A stretch of 52,466 bases of DNA, from NCBI GenBank assembly GCA_027604185.1, contig JADGKB010000100.1, positions 1 to 52,466 of the forward strand, in the 5' to 3' direction. The stretch comes from Boothiomyces macroporosus (lineage: Eukaryota > Chytridiomycota > Chytridiomycetes > Rhizophydiales > Terramycetaceae). Below, in pieces: positions 9,732 through 18,765 of this stretch. A program made the position numbers and the translations under genes. Within the stretch, counting starts at the first letter, position 1, and every line of letters starts with the position of its first letter. The notes under the pieces are model-generated. The model saw only the letters and a program-made list of their open reading frames with translations. It was not told the DNA's origin and made no database searches.

Positions 9732-10963
9732 TTATTCGGCTTTAACTTGGTCGCTACTTTTACTTTGCAGAGTTTGACCCGAATCACAACAAACATTTGG
9801 TGGTTGAAAGTCTTCCACAGTTATTTTAGTCTCTGGGAGAGCAGGTAGAGGTATAGCTTCGCTTGGGGTATGTGAATGATCATCTTGCTCGTCAAGTGCC
9901 TTTTCGGGTATGGTCAACATTTCGCTAGTATTTGAAGTTTGGATATTGGCTGGAGACTGCTCAATCGGATTTATGACTGGTGGGTTGTCCTCTTTGACAA
10001 TTTTGCCATTTCGAGAGATGGAATTTACCCTACTCAAATCCTTTTTGGAGTGAGCACGATGAAGGTCTCTTCTAGAAAGAGCGCTTGGCTCTCGAACCAA
10101 GTTTACACCCTGCTCTACACCAATGCTAGGTTCTCTCAATGACCGAATGAGCGATCTAGGCTTGGACGACCTTTGCGATGCCATTGACTGTGGCAAGTAC
10201 GATTTTTCAGAGTGCATGCCTTCCATTTTGCGAGCATAGTGCTTCTTCATTATTTTGGTGACAGCCCGCTTTAGTTCCAAGAGAGCCGCAAGTCTCGTAC
10301 AATCCAGAATGACTGAAAATCCGTCCTGTCGAAAGCATAACAGTACCAGGGATATCCAAGCCAAAACTAAAATCAATCCTCTGATGCGACCTTTTGGAGA
10401 TATGCTCCTCTTTAAAGGCTTCAGATCTTTCTCAAATGGCTGCTGTAGTGTTACATAGCGGTACAGGAACTGAACAGCTTCAAAAAAGTCTACAACTAAA
10501 AACCAGCAAACCGGGTAATATGTCAAGTACTACATTAGCCTGCTATTACCATTTGAACCCACTGTTTACTGATCGACGCGGCTGCATTCAAAATCCCAAT
10601 AAAGAATGGGATGATGCTTAAGCCATATATAACGTAGCTAAACATTCTAAAAGTACTGATTTTGCCTACAGTAATTCTCCTGTCAAATATTGTAAAATCC
10701 TGTAGAATTATAGTGTTGATGGCAAAAATACCCATTCCCACAGTGCAGTGTAGAATCATTACGGTAATGGTATATATTGGTGTAGAGATGTTTAATATCA
10801 GTTGCAATAGTTTGCAGATTACTAGAACGAGGACAGATATTCGCAAGAACGTGAACTGGAGTTTCTCTTTGTGAAAGGTATATATTCCGTATCCTACGAC
10901 CAAGGCTATAGCTCCAAGCAGTATTATCTGCGCGTAATACAGAGCAATATCTAGCATATCCAT
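9732..10963 (-). CDS. Seven-helix membrane protein, group A (copy 1), with long basic tail
   Basis: Two exons, 403 aa; intron 10530-10549 (20 nt). Seven hydrophobic segments fill about residues 5-225, the fifth formed across the splice (WVQM then YLTYYPVCWFLVVDFF). The C-terminal ~170 residues are hydrophilic and rich in Ser/Arg/Lys (RSLIRSLREPS, SRRDLHRAHSKKDLSRVNSIS), a likely phosphorylated cytosolic tail. There is no rhodopsin-family DRY or NPxxY motif. The layout (short N-terminus, seven helices, long tail) resembles an orphan GPCR-like receptor, which is inference from topology only. It is paralogous to the next gene, and TGACGTCA lies 26 nt before its ATG. Confidence 0.7.
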
Positions 10964-10988
10964 TTGGTTTAGATTTTGATAAATCTGC

Positions 10989-10996
10989 TGACGTCA
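10989..10996. promoter_or_regulatory. CRE-type palindrome TGACGTCA
   Basis: A perfect 8-bp palindrome, the consensus for CREB/ATF-type bZIP dimers, starting 26 nt upstream of the ATG of group A copy 1. Confidence 0.65.
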
Positions 10997-11138
10997 AATA
11001 AAAAAGATACGGTATTGAAAGCAATGTATCAACAATCAGTATATTAATCTAATTATCACTCACTGAGGTTGAAATCAAATACATGGTGGATTATTTGGTT
11101 GGTGTCTGATCATGCAACTGAGGAAAGCCGTCGCACTT

Positions 11139-12323
11139 TTAATATTGAATTGATTTTCTTTTGTCACCAACTTCATTCTGCATCCGAGAACTCGCTCGGT
11201 GTTCGTCGGGAGAAAACTGCTTAATTACTACATCCTCTCTCCTGGTTCTATATTTCTCTGAGTGGGATCTTTTCAAGTTGGCATTTTTGTCTAATTTCAG
11301 AGTGGGTTTCTTGGAAGGATCATCAGCAATTTCTTCCCCTTCTTTCAAAACTTGGGCATCCAGTTTTGCATGAGAAGGCCGCACTGATCGACTAAAAACA
11401 TCTTTGGGAATTTTGGATTGATCATCAGCTGATTTCCTTCCTGCTTCTTGCGCTTCATGACAGGATGCTTTTGAGCTTTCAGCGTACGATGGTCTGGAGG
11501 GACTACAGCCCAAGCTGTTAGGCAGGAAGGAGCGAGCGGAAAAGACCAGAGGCATTTTCTTTGGCTTGAATACCTTTAATACTATTCGGTGAATTATGTT
11601 CTTCATATGAACAATTAGTCCTAGTCGTATACAGTTAAATCCAACAACACAGTTTGATAATTCTTGGTAGGGCAAAGTCTGCAGTCCCAAGCCGCCCCAG
11701 GCTAGTACTAGAGACAATAGAAATACCCAGATGCACTTTGATAAATCCTTTTGCAGTACTGCATACCCTATACTATTATTTTTTGCTCCTTTCAAATACA
11801 ATATTGAGTATTCCACCACTTCAAAAGAATTGACCAACAGCTCCCAAATAATTACTGCATAATAGAAATACTACAATCAGCAGATTTTTACGTTCGGCAA
11901 GTAGCTTCTATTGAGGGAGTTCAATACGTAATAAATGTCCGCTACTGCTGGGAGCATTCCCATTCCAAAGGTAATGTAAAACACTACTCGAACGACTTTG
12001 ATTCTTGCCACGTTAATTGAACTGTCAAATTTACGCAGCTTTTCGCATACCATGGTATTCAGTACCAGTATTCCTAAAATTACAGCACAATGTAGGATAA
12101 ATACGAGTATTTTCACAAGGGGAATATTTCCAGAGAGTATTATCTGATAAACTTTAAGCATTAGTAATACGAGTGATACAAACAAGTATGAAATTTCTAT
12201 TGAACGATTTTTGAAGCTATCCGACCTAAAGAATATTTGCGAACACAACCGCAAACAAACAACAACCCCAATGCCAATGATAACTATTTCTATGTAGAGT
12301 AAAACATCTGGACCAGTATCCAT
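11139..12323 (-). CDS. Seven-helix membrane protein, group A (copy 2), with long tail
   Basis: Two exons, 387 aa; intron 11871-11891 (21 nt) at the same place as in copy 1, just before the fifth helix. It shares the FDxxIxVxxI...VxYxxxG pattern between helices 3 and 4 with copy 1. The tail is again hydrophilic, with many Ser/Arg/Lys and a KKPTLKLDK stretch. The ATG at 12323 (MDTGPDV) is preferred over one 48 nt upstream because it aligns with the start of copy 1 (MDMLDIA). It also leaves the CRE palindrome at 12356-12363 outside the gene. Function unknown; receptor-like topology. Confidence 0.68.
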
Positions 12324-12355
12324 TTTTACTAGATGGGAAGAGGATTTTTGATGGT

Positions 12356-12363
12356 TGACGTCA
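12356..12363. promoter_or_regulatory. CRE-type palindrome TGACGTCA
   Basis: Perfect palindrome starting 33 nt upstream of the preferred ATG of group A copy 2. It sits in the short gap before the next gene of the array. Confidence 0.65.
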
Positions 12364-12385
12364 GATAGCATTGGCTAGCGACGAC

Positions 12386-13204
12386 TTATAGGCTAATATC
12401 TGTAGCTTGAAAGGTAGATTCCTGAATTTTAGCAGGCGTGAGGCCAGAAAATGTAAGGATACACAGCTGTTTGATGAGCATCTGCATTCCAGAGTAATGG
12501 AATCCAGAAAGTCCAATTGCGATTTGGGTGTAGAGCATTATTTTGTAGGGGTCTGATTCCATTATAAGGATGCCTTCAAATGCAACGCCAATCCAATCTA
12601 CAGCCATTATTAACAGGATTACAACTGTTGCTTTTCTGAATTCCAAGATTACACGTTCTTTAACGTTATAAGTGTTCTTTCCATATGCCAGGTTTAGTAA
12701 ATATATAGACTGCACATTATCGTAAATGACAATTACTACTGTCCAGACCATCATGATGTATGCCTTAACCAGCTTGTAAGGCTGTGGAAGGTAAGGAACA
12801 AAGATCGCATTCAATATACACAGCACCACGACCACCAAATAAAAGCACATTGCCGATATATTTGCAATTCTAATCCAAGAGTCTGAAATATTGGGATTGA
12901 TGTACTTGTATATTTTCAATATTCGCAGCCCAGTTACTAGAATGCCGAGCAGCATTGTAACGACTAGTACATCAACAATTTTATTGAGGGTGATACTGTA
13001 CTTGTAATAATTGCAATAAATCATATTTATACACTGGAGGAGGTTTAGTATTTGAAATACAGTCATCTGCCATGTAAATATTTGCTTTTTGGTGTTCATT
13101 AAAATGCTTGCAATCATTACAGTGCTAATTATAAATGAGCCTGTTATTATTAGGAACGCAAGGATTTCTATGGGACTCCCCAGGCCGAGTTGCGAAGCTC
13201 CCAT
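12386..13204 (-). CDS. Seven-helix membrane protein, group B
   Basis: A single exon of 272 aa with seven hydrophobic segments and almost no tail (ends STFQATDISL). It shares three landmarks with the group C genes to its right: GLRILKIYK after helix 3, IYDNVQSIYLLNLAYGKNT after helix 5, and GFHYSGMQMLIKQL near the end. Groups B and C are therefore one wider family. The ATG at 13204 is the first in frame; an upstream TTG is unlikely. Only a weak variant, TGACGCAA (13212-13219), lies 8 nt upstream, unlike its neighbours. Confidence 0.68.
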   Translation of the reverse strand: MGASQLGLGSPIEILAFLIITGSFIISTVMIASILMNTKKQIFTWQMTVFQILNLLQCINMIYCNYYKYSITLNKIVDVLVVTMLLGILVTGLRILKIYKYINPNISDSWIRIANISAMCFYLVVVVLCILNAIFVPYLPQPYKLVKAYIMMVWTVVIVIYDNVQSIYLLNLAYGKNTYNVKERVILEFRKATVVILLIMAVDWIGVAFEGILIMESDPYKIMLYTQIAIGLSGFHYSGMQMLIKQLCILTFSGLTPAKIQESTFQATDISL

Positions 13205-13245
13205 TCTGTTGTGACGCAAACAAATTAGAACAATGATATTTATTA

Positions 13246-13461
13246 TTATTTGATTTCCAATGAAGCGGAATAATCATCGATACCTAGTGATGCAGCCTCA
13301 GAGCCAGATGTGAGTAAAGTAAATACTTGTCTTGCCATGAGTTGCATCAAAGAAAGATGCACGTCAGATAGAGATATCCCGATTTGAGAGTACAGCATTG
13401 CTTGCTGGTAGTTATCAGTTGTCTGCAGTATCTCCATTGCAATCCCTATCCAGTCAATCAT
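13246..13461 (-). pseudogene. Truncated C-terminal copy of the group B 7TM gene
   Basis: The 71 codons align with the last third of the group B protein: MIDWIGIAMEIL versus VDWIGVAFEGIL, then AMLYSQIGISLSDVHLSLMQLM versus IMLYTQIAIGLSGFHYSGMQML. Nothing homologous to the first five helices lies upstream; the sequence up to 13758 carries stops and no related motifs. This is the remnant of a tandem copy. The intact short frame could still be translated, but it would lack a receptor core. Confidence 0.75.
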
Positions 13462-13758
13462 TTATACCTTTCATAACCTGGGGCCAAACTCGCGCTTTGT
13501 AAATTTAGGGATATTCAAATGTCATTTTTGCAATGTTGACACAAACTTAGCCGGTCCAATGTTCAGTGTTGATTATGAAGACCTTATCCACATTCCCAAG
13601 TAATTTCCACATTCAAAAGATGTCCACAATCGTGTATTTTTCTTGCGTCAGTAGATACAGAAAGTGATTACATACAAGCCAAAGTTTCAATTGCTCCTAT
13701 TAAATCTTGTGTGATCCATAAAGAAATTTCGTACAATTTTTTATTTTTATGGATCATT

Positions 13759-14640
13759 TCAATTAGGACTTCCGGCAACACTTTGGAATTGAGAAAATTG
13801 GTCTTCCAGTTCGTCGTCTTCTTCCTCCTTTTTCTGCCACAATTTGCTAATGAACTGTGAAACTTTGTTTGGACTCTTTTGATCACTCGTTTTACCATTT
13901 CCACTTTTATTCAGGATTTTAAACATGTACTGTAAATTGGAATAGTGTATCCCGATTATTGAAGTCGCGATAATTCCTAAATCCGATAATTCTGTTTGGC
14001 TAAGTGAAAAGTAGTTTTGGACTATATAAAGCATTAGTGCGAGGAAATCCATAAACATCATTGATATAATGAGAATGTTTGCTCTTCGCAGTGCGATTCT
14101 TGGAGAGTCTTTGCGGTGTGTAGGGCTTGAAACCAGCCAAATCAGGTAGATTCCTTGTGCTGTATTGTATACGATGGTAAATATCGATAGTACTATAACT
14201 GCAATTAACTGTACCGCGGATACTACTGTGTTGTTTGATATTAGTTGGATTATCGAGGCAGCTACTGCTCCAACATACAACAAAGTGAAGACAACTCCGA
14301 TAATTTGGATTTTTCTATCAGTAATATCTTGCGATACTTGTTGATATAATTTTAGTATGCGAAGATTGGTAATCGCTACTCCATAGATTAGAGTATCACC
14401 CAGGATATCAATTGTCCTTAAAACAACAAATGAAGCTGAGTAATAATAAAAGTAAAATGTGTAGAATAGTAGTAGTATGTTGATTATCTGAAATAGCAAT
14501 AATTGATTACTGAATACAAGTCGTTTGCTTGACGTGTTCATATCTCCAATTGACCATACACTGGCTAAAAATGATATTAGGATTGAAATCACTGCAATGT
14601 AATCTAAAGGAGAATGCACCTGGATATAGTTCTGTAGCAT
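13759..14640 (-). CDS. Seven-helix membrane protein, group C (copy 1)
   Basis: A single exon, 293 aa. Seven hydrophobic segments lie between residues ~12 and 245. Family landmarks are ITNLRILKLYQ after helix 3, IVYNTAQGIYLIWLVSS at helix 5 and GIHYSNLQYMFK at the end of helix 7. The short C-tail is Lys-rich, then very acidic (KKEEEDDELEDQ), and ends in FSQFQSVAGSPN. The acidic run plus FSQFQS recurs in the sister copies and may be a sorting or partner-binding signal (inference). A 297-bp gene-free stretch with no recognisable content separates it from the truncated copy. TGACGTCA lies 29 nt before the ATG. Confidence 0.72.
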   Translation of the reverse strand: MLQNYIQVHSPLDYIAVISILISFLASVWSIGDMNTSSKRLVFSNQLLLFQIINILLLFYTFYFYYYSASFVVLRTIDILGDTLIYGVAITNLRILKLYQQVSQDITDRKIQIIGVVFTLLYVGAVAASIIQLISNNTVVSAVQLIAVIVLSIFTIVYNTAQGIYLIWLVSSPTHRKDSPRIALRRANILIISMMFMDFLALMLYIVQNYFSLSQTELSDLGIIATSIIGIHYSNLQYMFKILNKSGNGKTSDQKSPNKVSQFISKLWQKKEEEDDELEDQFSQFQSVAGSPN

Positions 14641-14668
14641 TATTGAGACGAAATTTCAAAACTTGAAA

Positions 14669-14676
14669 TGACGTCA
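14669..14676. promoter_or_regulatory. CRE-type palindrome TGACGTCA
   Basis: Perfect palindrome starting 29 nt upstream of the ATG of group C copy 1. Confidence 0.65.
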
Positions 14677-15080
14677 AAAAGGTTGTATAGACAATGCAAA
14701 TTCCAACAGTCGTAAGTACACAGCTGCGAATTGTTCATTTTTCATTTCTTTCCTTGATAAAATAACCGCTAACAGAATTGTTGCTAGATCATGTTGCGAC
14801 TGCACTTCTTGCAGAAGCCATCGCGATATTTCAATACAAGTGTAGATTGCTCTAGTTTTGTATGTATGCTCATTCATGCGGCACTGGTTTCATTGAACGA
14901 GGGTTTAAGGACTCAAAGGTATCCGATTAAAGAGCCCACAGTAAAAACATTTGAATGTTTGGATATGGTTTTATATAGAGTCTCTAGATGTAAGCTCATA
15001 CTCATAAAAGAGCTGCAATCTAAACATCAATTAACCCTCAAAAAAGATACACTGTATGTCAAACCCTGTTATTTTATTGT
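14677..15080. other. Gap with short competing frames, no gene called
   Basis: A minus frame (14674-14877, 67 codons) and a plus frame (14791-15108, 105 codons, running into the 3' end of the next gene) overlap here. Neither resembles a known family, and I found no miniature-intron joins that extend either convincingly. The plus frame has somewhat natural codon use (Lys/Leu/Ser mix), so a small unrecognised gene cannot be excluded. Confidence 0.35.
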
Positions 15081-15953
15081 TCAAGTAGGGCTACCAGGAA
15101 CACTTTGAGAATACTGGTCATCAACTTCCTGTTCTGTCAATATCTTTTTCCTCCACAACTTGCCAATGAGTTTGGAGATTCTGCTTGGGCTCTTTGGATC
15201 ACTTTTACTATCTGGCGAATTATTCAATATTTTAAACATGTATTGTATAGTGGAATAGTGTATCCCGATTATTGCAGTGGCGATTATCCCTAAATCACAG
15301 AATCCAGCAGTGGTTAAGTGAACATAATTTTGGATGATGTATAGTAGCAGTCCAAAGATATCCATAAATATCATTGACAGTATTAGGATATTGGCGTGTC
15401 GAAAGGCTGTCCTGGGAGAGTCTTTGACTCCAGTAGAGCTTGAAACTAGCCAAATCAAGTATATTCCTTGAGCAGTACTATATGCAATGGTAAACATTGA
15501 TAGAGTTATAACTGATATAATCTGTGCCGCAGACATTAGTGCGTTGTTTCCAAACATTTGAATAATGGAGACTATCAGTGATCCAGTGAACAATACGGTA
15601 AACATTATTCCGATAATGCAGAGCTTTCTTTCAGTAATATCTTGCGATATTTGTTGGTATATTTTCAGAATGCGAAGGTTGGTAATAGCCACACCATATA
15701 TCAAAGTGTCTGCCAGCAAATCTATCGTCCTTACAACTAAATATGATGATGAATAGTAATAATAGTAAAACGTATAGAATAGCAAAAGTATGTTGATGAT
15801 TTGAAAGAATATTAGTTGGTTGCTGAAGATTAGTCGTTTGCTGGACGTGTTTAAATCTCCAATTGACAGCACACTCGCGAAAAGTGAGAGCAGAAGTGAA
15901 ACTGCTGCAGTGTAATCTAAAGGAGTATGTACCTGAATCCTGTTGTGGAGCAT
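15081..15953 (-). CDS. Seven-helix membrane protein, group C (copy 2)
   Basis: A single exon, 290 aa, closely related to copy 1 along its whole length (IGDLNTSSKRL, NLRILKIYQQISQDITERK, YSTAQGIYLIWLVSS, GIHYSTIQYMFKIL). The tail ends QEVDDQYSQSVPGSPT, so the FSQFQS motif is degenerate in this copy. The ATG at 15953 (MLHNRIQVHTPLDY) aligns with copy 1; an earlier in-frame ATG would place the CRE palindrome inside the gene. It is probably the youngest duplicate in the array, judged by visible similarity to copy 1. Confidence 0.72.
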   Translation of the reverse strand: MLHNRIQVHTPLDYTAAVSLLLSLFASVLSIGDLNTSSKRLIFSNQLIFFQIINILLLFYTFYYYYYSSSYLVVRTIDLLADTLIYGVAITNLRILKIYQQISQDITERKLCIIGIMFTVLFTGSLIVSIIQMFGNNALMSAAQIISVITLSMFTIAYSTAQGIYLIWLVSSSTGVKDSPRTAFRHANILILSMIFMDIFGLLLYIIQNYVHLTTAGFCDLGIIATAIIGIHYSTIQYMFKILNNSPDSKSDPKSPSRISKLIGKLWRKKILTEQEVDDQYSQSVPGSPT

Positions 15954-15980
15954 TAGTGAGGCAAAGCAGTAGATTTTCAA

Positions 15981-15988
15981 TGACGTCA
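15981..15988. promoter_or_regulatory. CRE-type palindrome TGACGTCA
   Basis: Perfect palindrome starting 28 nt upstream of the ATG of group C copy 2. Confidence 0.65.
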
Positions 15989-16095
15989 AGTAGGTAATCA
16001 GCACAATGGAAATTCCGATAGCATCAGAATAAGATCCAAGAGCTCACATAACTGATGCTTGGCTGAATACATTAGCTTGGGGAATTACATGGAGT

Positions 16096-17001
16096 TTATT
16101 GCAAATTAGTACCTGGTGCAAAGCTTTGAAACTGTGAAAAATTATCTTCAAACTCATCTTCTTCCTGTATGGTTTTCTTCTTCAAGATATTGACCACCCA
16201 ACCAACCAATGTTCCGGAATTTCCTGCATCTTTGTTCTTTTGGTTTATTTTGGCTGTTTGTATTTCATTGATTTGCCTGTACATCACTTGTATTATAGAA
16301 AAGTGAATACATGTCAGCCCAGTTGGAATCATATTCAAAAGTTGTGTGGATGATTGTTCTAACAAAGTGAAGCTGCTTATTATATAGCATGTCGCCGCTG
16401 ATAAATCCATAATTAGCATTATTACTATCAGTAGTTTGGCGTTTCTATACGCTGATGAAGTTTGAAGGCGCTCTGTGGAGTTGGTCTTTGTTTTGAGACT
16501 TATTAGATATAATCCTTGAGATATATTATACATTCCGACGGAAACTGCAAGGATTAGTACTACTACTGCATTAACACTACTCAGGTAGTCGTCTGGTTTA
16601 ATTGTAACCACTATCACGATGGCAATATTGCAGATATACAAGCTAAGCAGATATCCGACTCCTATTTTTACCAGTAATCCATATTTTTCTTTGATGTCTG
16701 ACCGGTAAAATTTGAGAACCCATAAATTTACAATAGCTACACCCAACAACATTGTCGCTTCGAAAATCTGAACAACACAACTAACTTGTAGATAATACGC
16801 AATAATATACTCATGCATGATGAAGAATAATAGTGCAATGCTGATTATCTGAAAAAATAGCAGCTGTACGCTAAGTGCTGTCATCTTTTCTGCTGTACAA
16901 ATCCTGGTAATCAAGTACACGCTGAATAGGTACGAAAATAAGAATATTAGTACACATATGTATCCGAGAGCGCTACTAGTCAAAATGATAATATTAGACA
17001 T
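16096..17001 (-). CDS. Seven-helix membrane protein, group C (copy 3)
   Basis: A single exon, 301 aa, the most divergent group C member in the helices but with the same plan: IVNLWVLKFYR after helix 3, MYNISQGLYLISL at helix 5, CIHFSIIQVMYRQI at helix 7. The tail repeats the acidic run and motif (IQEEDEFEDNFSQFQSFAPG). It starts with MSNIIILTSS instead of the QVHTP-type N-terminus of its sisters. A CRE variant, TGACGTGT, lies 27 nt upstream. Ligand and role unknown. Confidence 0.7.
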   Translation of the reverse strand: MSNIIILTSSALGYICVLIFLFSYLFSVYLITRICTAEKMTALSVQLLFFQIISIALLFFIMHEYIIAYYLQVSCVVQIFEATMLLGVAIVNLWVLKFYRSDIKEKYGLLVKIGVGYLLSLYICNIAIVIVVTIKPDDYLSSVNAVVVLILAVSVGMYNISQGLYLISLKTKTNSTERLQTSSAYRNAKLLIVIMLIMDLSAATCYIISSFTLLEQSSTQLLNMIPTGLTCIHFSIIQVMYRQINEIQTAKINQKNKDAGNSGTLVGWVVNILKKKTIQEEDEFEDNFSQFQSFAPGTNLQ

Positions 17002-17027
17002 TTGAGAAAAAGTAAAAATGTGAGGGA

Positions 17028-17035
17028 TGACGTGT
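17028..17035. promoter_or_regulatory. CRE variant TGACGTGT
   Basis: One half-site is intact and the other mutated. It is placed 27 nt before the ATG of group C copy 3, the same window as the perfect palindromes in the array. Confidence 0.45.
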
Positions 17036-17058
17036 TATATCTAGTTTATTTGCGATAA

Positions 17059-17940
17059 TTACAATGCACCATTCGCTATACTCTGAAATTGTGAAAACTC
17101 ATCATCTACCTGCTCTTCCTCTGTAATTTTACTTTTCCACAGCTGCCCTATCCAATTGGAAAACGCACTCGGCGGCTTTGATTGTGCTTGCGAACTGAGT
17201 TCTGAAATCTGTTTAAACATCACTTGCATGGATGAATAATGTATACCAGTAAGACTGGTTGCTATTATAACTGCCAAATAACCGGTGTTCTTATCCGTCT
17301 CTATAAATTGTGGTATTGAAAAGCAAATTATTCCGGCAGTATCAAGCATGATCATAAATACAATGATAAAAGTAGCCTTCCTGAATTCGGTAACTAATTT
17401 GGCTTTCTCCCTAGACGTGTTCTTGTTATATACAAATGAAATCAAGTAAATACCTTGGGCGGTATTATATATCACTACAATCACTGAAAAAGCGAGAATG
17501 GCATAGCTTCCAGCTTTCAAAAGCGTGTTTATGTTTAGGCTATACGCAATAATCAGAAAGATAATTGGAAGCGCATACAGAATGGAAAACAGCCAGTTGG
17601 CTACTTTCAATAGCTGATCTGTAATATCCGGATCTACCTTTTGATACAACTTTAGAATCCTAATGTTCGTTAATGCAACACCGTAAATCAGCGTTGGCTC
17701 CAGAAACGCAACTATAATTCCTGCTACAAAGTTGCTATAAAAATAATTATTGTAAAACTCTGCAAACAGCATGATGATATTTATCAACTGGAAAGTCATC
17801 AGCTGGTTCGCAAACACCGTTATTTTTCCATGGACGTAAATGTCGCCGATAGAATACACGCTGAATAAAGAAGATATGATGATTGAGATTATTGCAATGT
17901 ATTCTTCCGGAGTGTGAACTTGTACCCTGTTGTTGAGCAT
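17059..17940 (-). CDS. Seven-helix membrane protein, group C (copy 4)
   Basis: A single exon, 293 aa. Starts MLNNRVQVHTPEEY like copies 1 and 2. Landmarks are LTNIRILKLYQKVDPDITD, IYNTAQGIYLISFVYNKNT and GIHYSSMQVMFKQISE. The NKNT after helix 5 resembles group B (GKNT), so this copy bridges the two groups. The tail is EEEQVDDEFSQFQSIANGAL. It is the first gene of the array in transcription order, and a CRE-like TGACATCA lies 24 nt upstream of the ATG. Confidence 0.72.
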   Translation of the reverse strand: MLNNRVQVHTPEEYIAIISIIISSLFSVYSIGDIYVHGKITVFANQLMTFQLINIIMLFAEFYNNYFYSNFVAGIIVAFLEPTLIYGVALTNIRILKLYQKVDPDITDQLLKVANWLFSILYALPIIFLIIAYSLNINTLLKAGSYAILAFSVIVVIYNTAQGIYLISFVYNKNTSREKAKLVTEFRKATFIIVFMIMLDTAGIICFSIPQFIETDKNTGYLAVIIATSLTGIHYSSMQVMFKQISELSSQAQSKPPSAFSNWIGQLWKSKITEEEQVDDEFSQFQSIANGAL

Positions 17941-17963
17941 AGTAATGGGAAAACCTCATTCGG

Positions 17964-17971
17964 TGACATCA
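17964..17971. promoter_or_regulatory. CRE-like site TGACATCA
   Basis: Differs from TGACGTCA at one base; starts 24 nt upstream of the ATG of group C copy 4, matching the spacing seen in the other copies. Confidence 0.45.
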
Positions 17972-18096
17972 CCCCAAAGTAGGCATATAGCGGCCTAATG
18001 GTCTTTAATCAACCGATCTATTTGTACACTAATAATTATACGCGTAGAATTTCCGCAATGCAAAATCAGTGATTATTAATTTCCATTAATTATATT

Positions 18097-18466
18097 TTAA
18101 ACACTTTCTTTGACTGCTTGTTCATGTGTTAATCCACTCTCTTTAACAGGAGAGTGAGTCATTTCACCCTTCTTCATAGTCTGTGGGATAGAATGAGGAA
18201 TCCTCTCTGGACTTGGATGTTGTGAACCTAGATTAATCATTCTCTTACCGACGTTTTCTGGGTCGCTCTTTCCAGCTTTTGACATTGCATAATCGCCGGA
18301 ATCAAAGTATTTTCGATCTCCTCCCTACAATTAGATTAATGCTACCTATATTAGTAAACAGTACTTTTATACGCTGGCCTAGAGGCTTCTTTGGTGGGGG
18401 TAATCTTCCATATTTCTCATAGAACAGTCTGTCTTGTTCCGAAAGTGTTGACGGGTCAACTTGCAT
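18097..18466 (-). CDS. ENSA: Alpha-endosulfine / Igo-type PP2A inhibitor
   Basis: Two exons, 109 aa; a 40-nt intron at 18325-18364 looks like two miniature introns end to end. The spliced protein carries the family core: LSEQDRLFYEKYGRLP, then RKYFDSGDYAMSKAGK, with FDSGDY at about 41-46. Family knowledge: Greatwall/Rim15 kinase phosphorylates the Ser of FDSGDY, and the protein then inhibits PP2A-B55, permitting mitotic entry or quiescence. The ATG at 18466 (MQVDPSTLSEQD) is the first in frame. The frame is open further upstream but has no ATG. The rest of the tail is unstructured with SP sites (HPSPER, HSPVK). Divergent from the GNAT gene. Confidence 0.9.
18325..18364 (-). other. 40-nt intron composed of two abutting miniature introns
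   Basis: In gene orientation, a 19-nt unit (18346-18364, GTACTG...ATATAG with TACTAAT) is followed directly by a 21-nt unit (18325-18345, GTAGCA...TTGTAG with CTAAT). Both must go to join QRIK to GGDRKYFDSGDY. Keeping the 21-nt unit gives a stop, and keeping the 19-nt unit breaks the frame. Confidence 0.75.
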
Positions 18467-18765
18467 CAAGATTTTAGTTTGAAGATTTGTTTGTTGAGAA
18501 CTTTGGCACTCATGCGCCACTTTCGTTCCTTTGAAGCAATGGAACGGAATTAATGAGCGGAGCGGTACTATCGCTTTAGAATTACGAGCTAGTGCATTTT
18601 AGCTACGGGTAGAGACCAATGGCTGTCTTTTGGATCTAATAAACGAACAGGACGCGTCTGGTGCGGTAAAATATTCTTCATGGCCCAATTTCAACAGTAG
18701 TGCTTGCTATGCTATTTTCAATTTCGCTAGTGTTCTAGTATTCGCCTCTTTATTTTTCCCAAAAA

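Noticed and set aside
14791..15108. Possible plus-strand gene, briefly considered as an exosome RNase PH-like subunit
   Set aside because: A short hydrophobic segment loosely resembled that fold, but no conserved residues or upstream exons could be found, and the end runs into the opposite 7TM gene.
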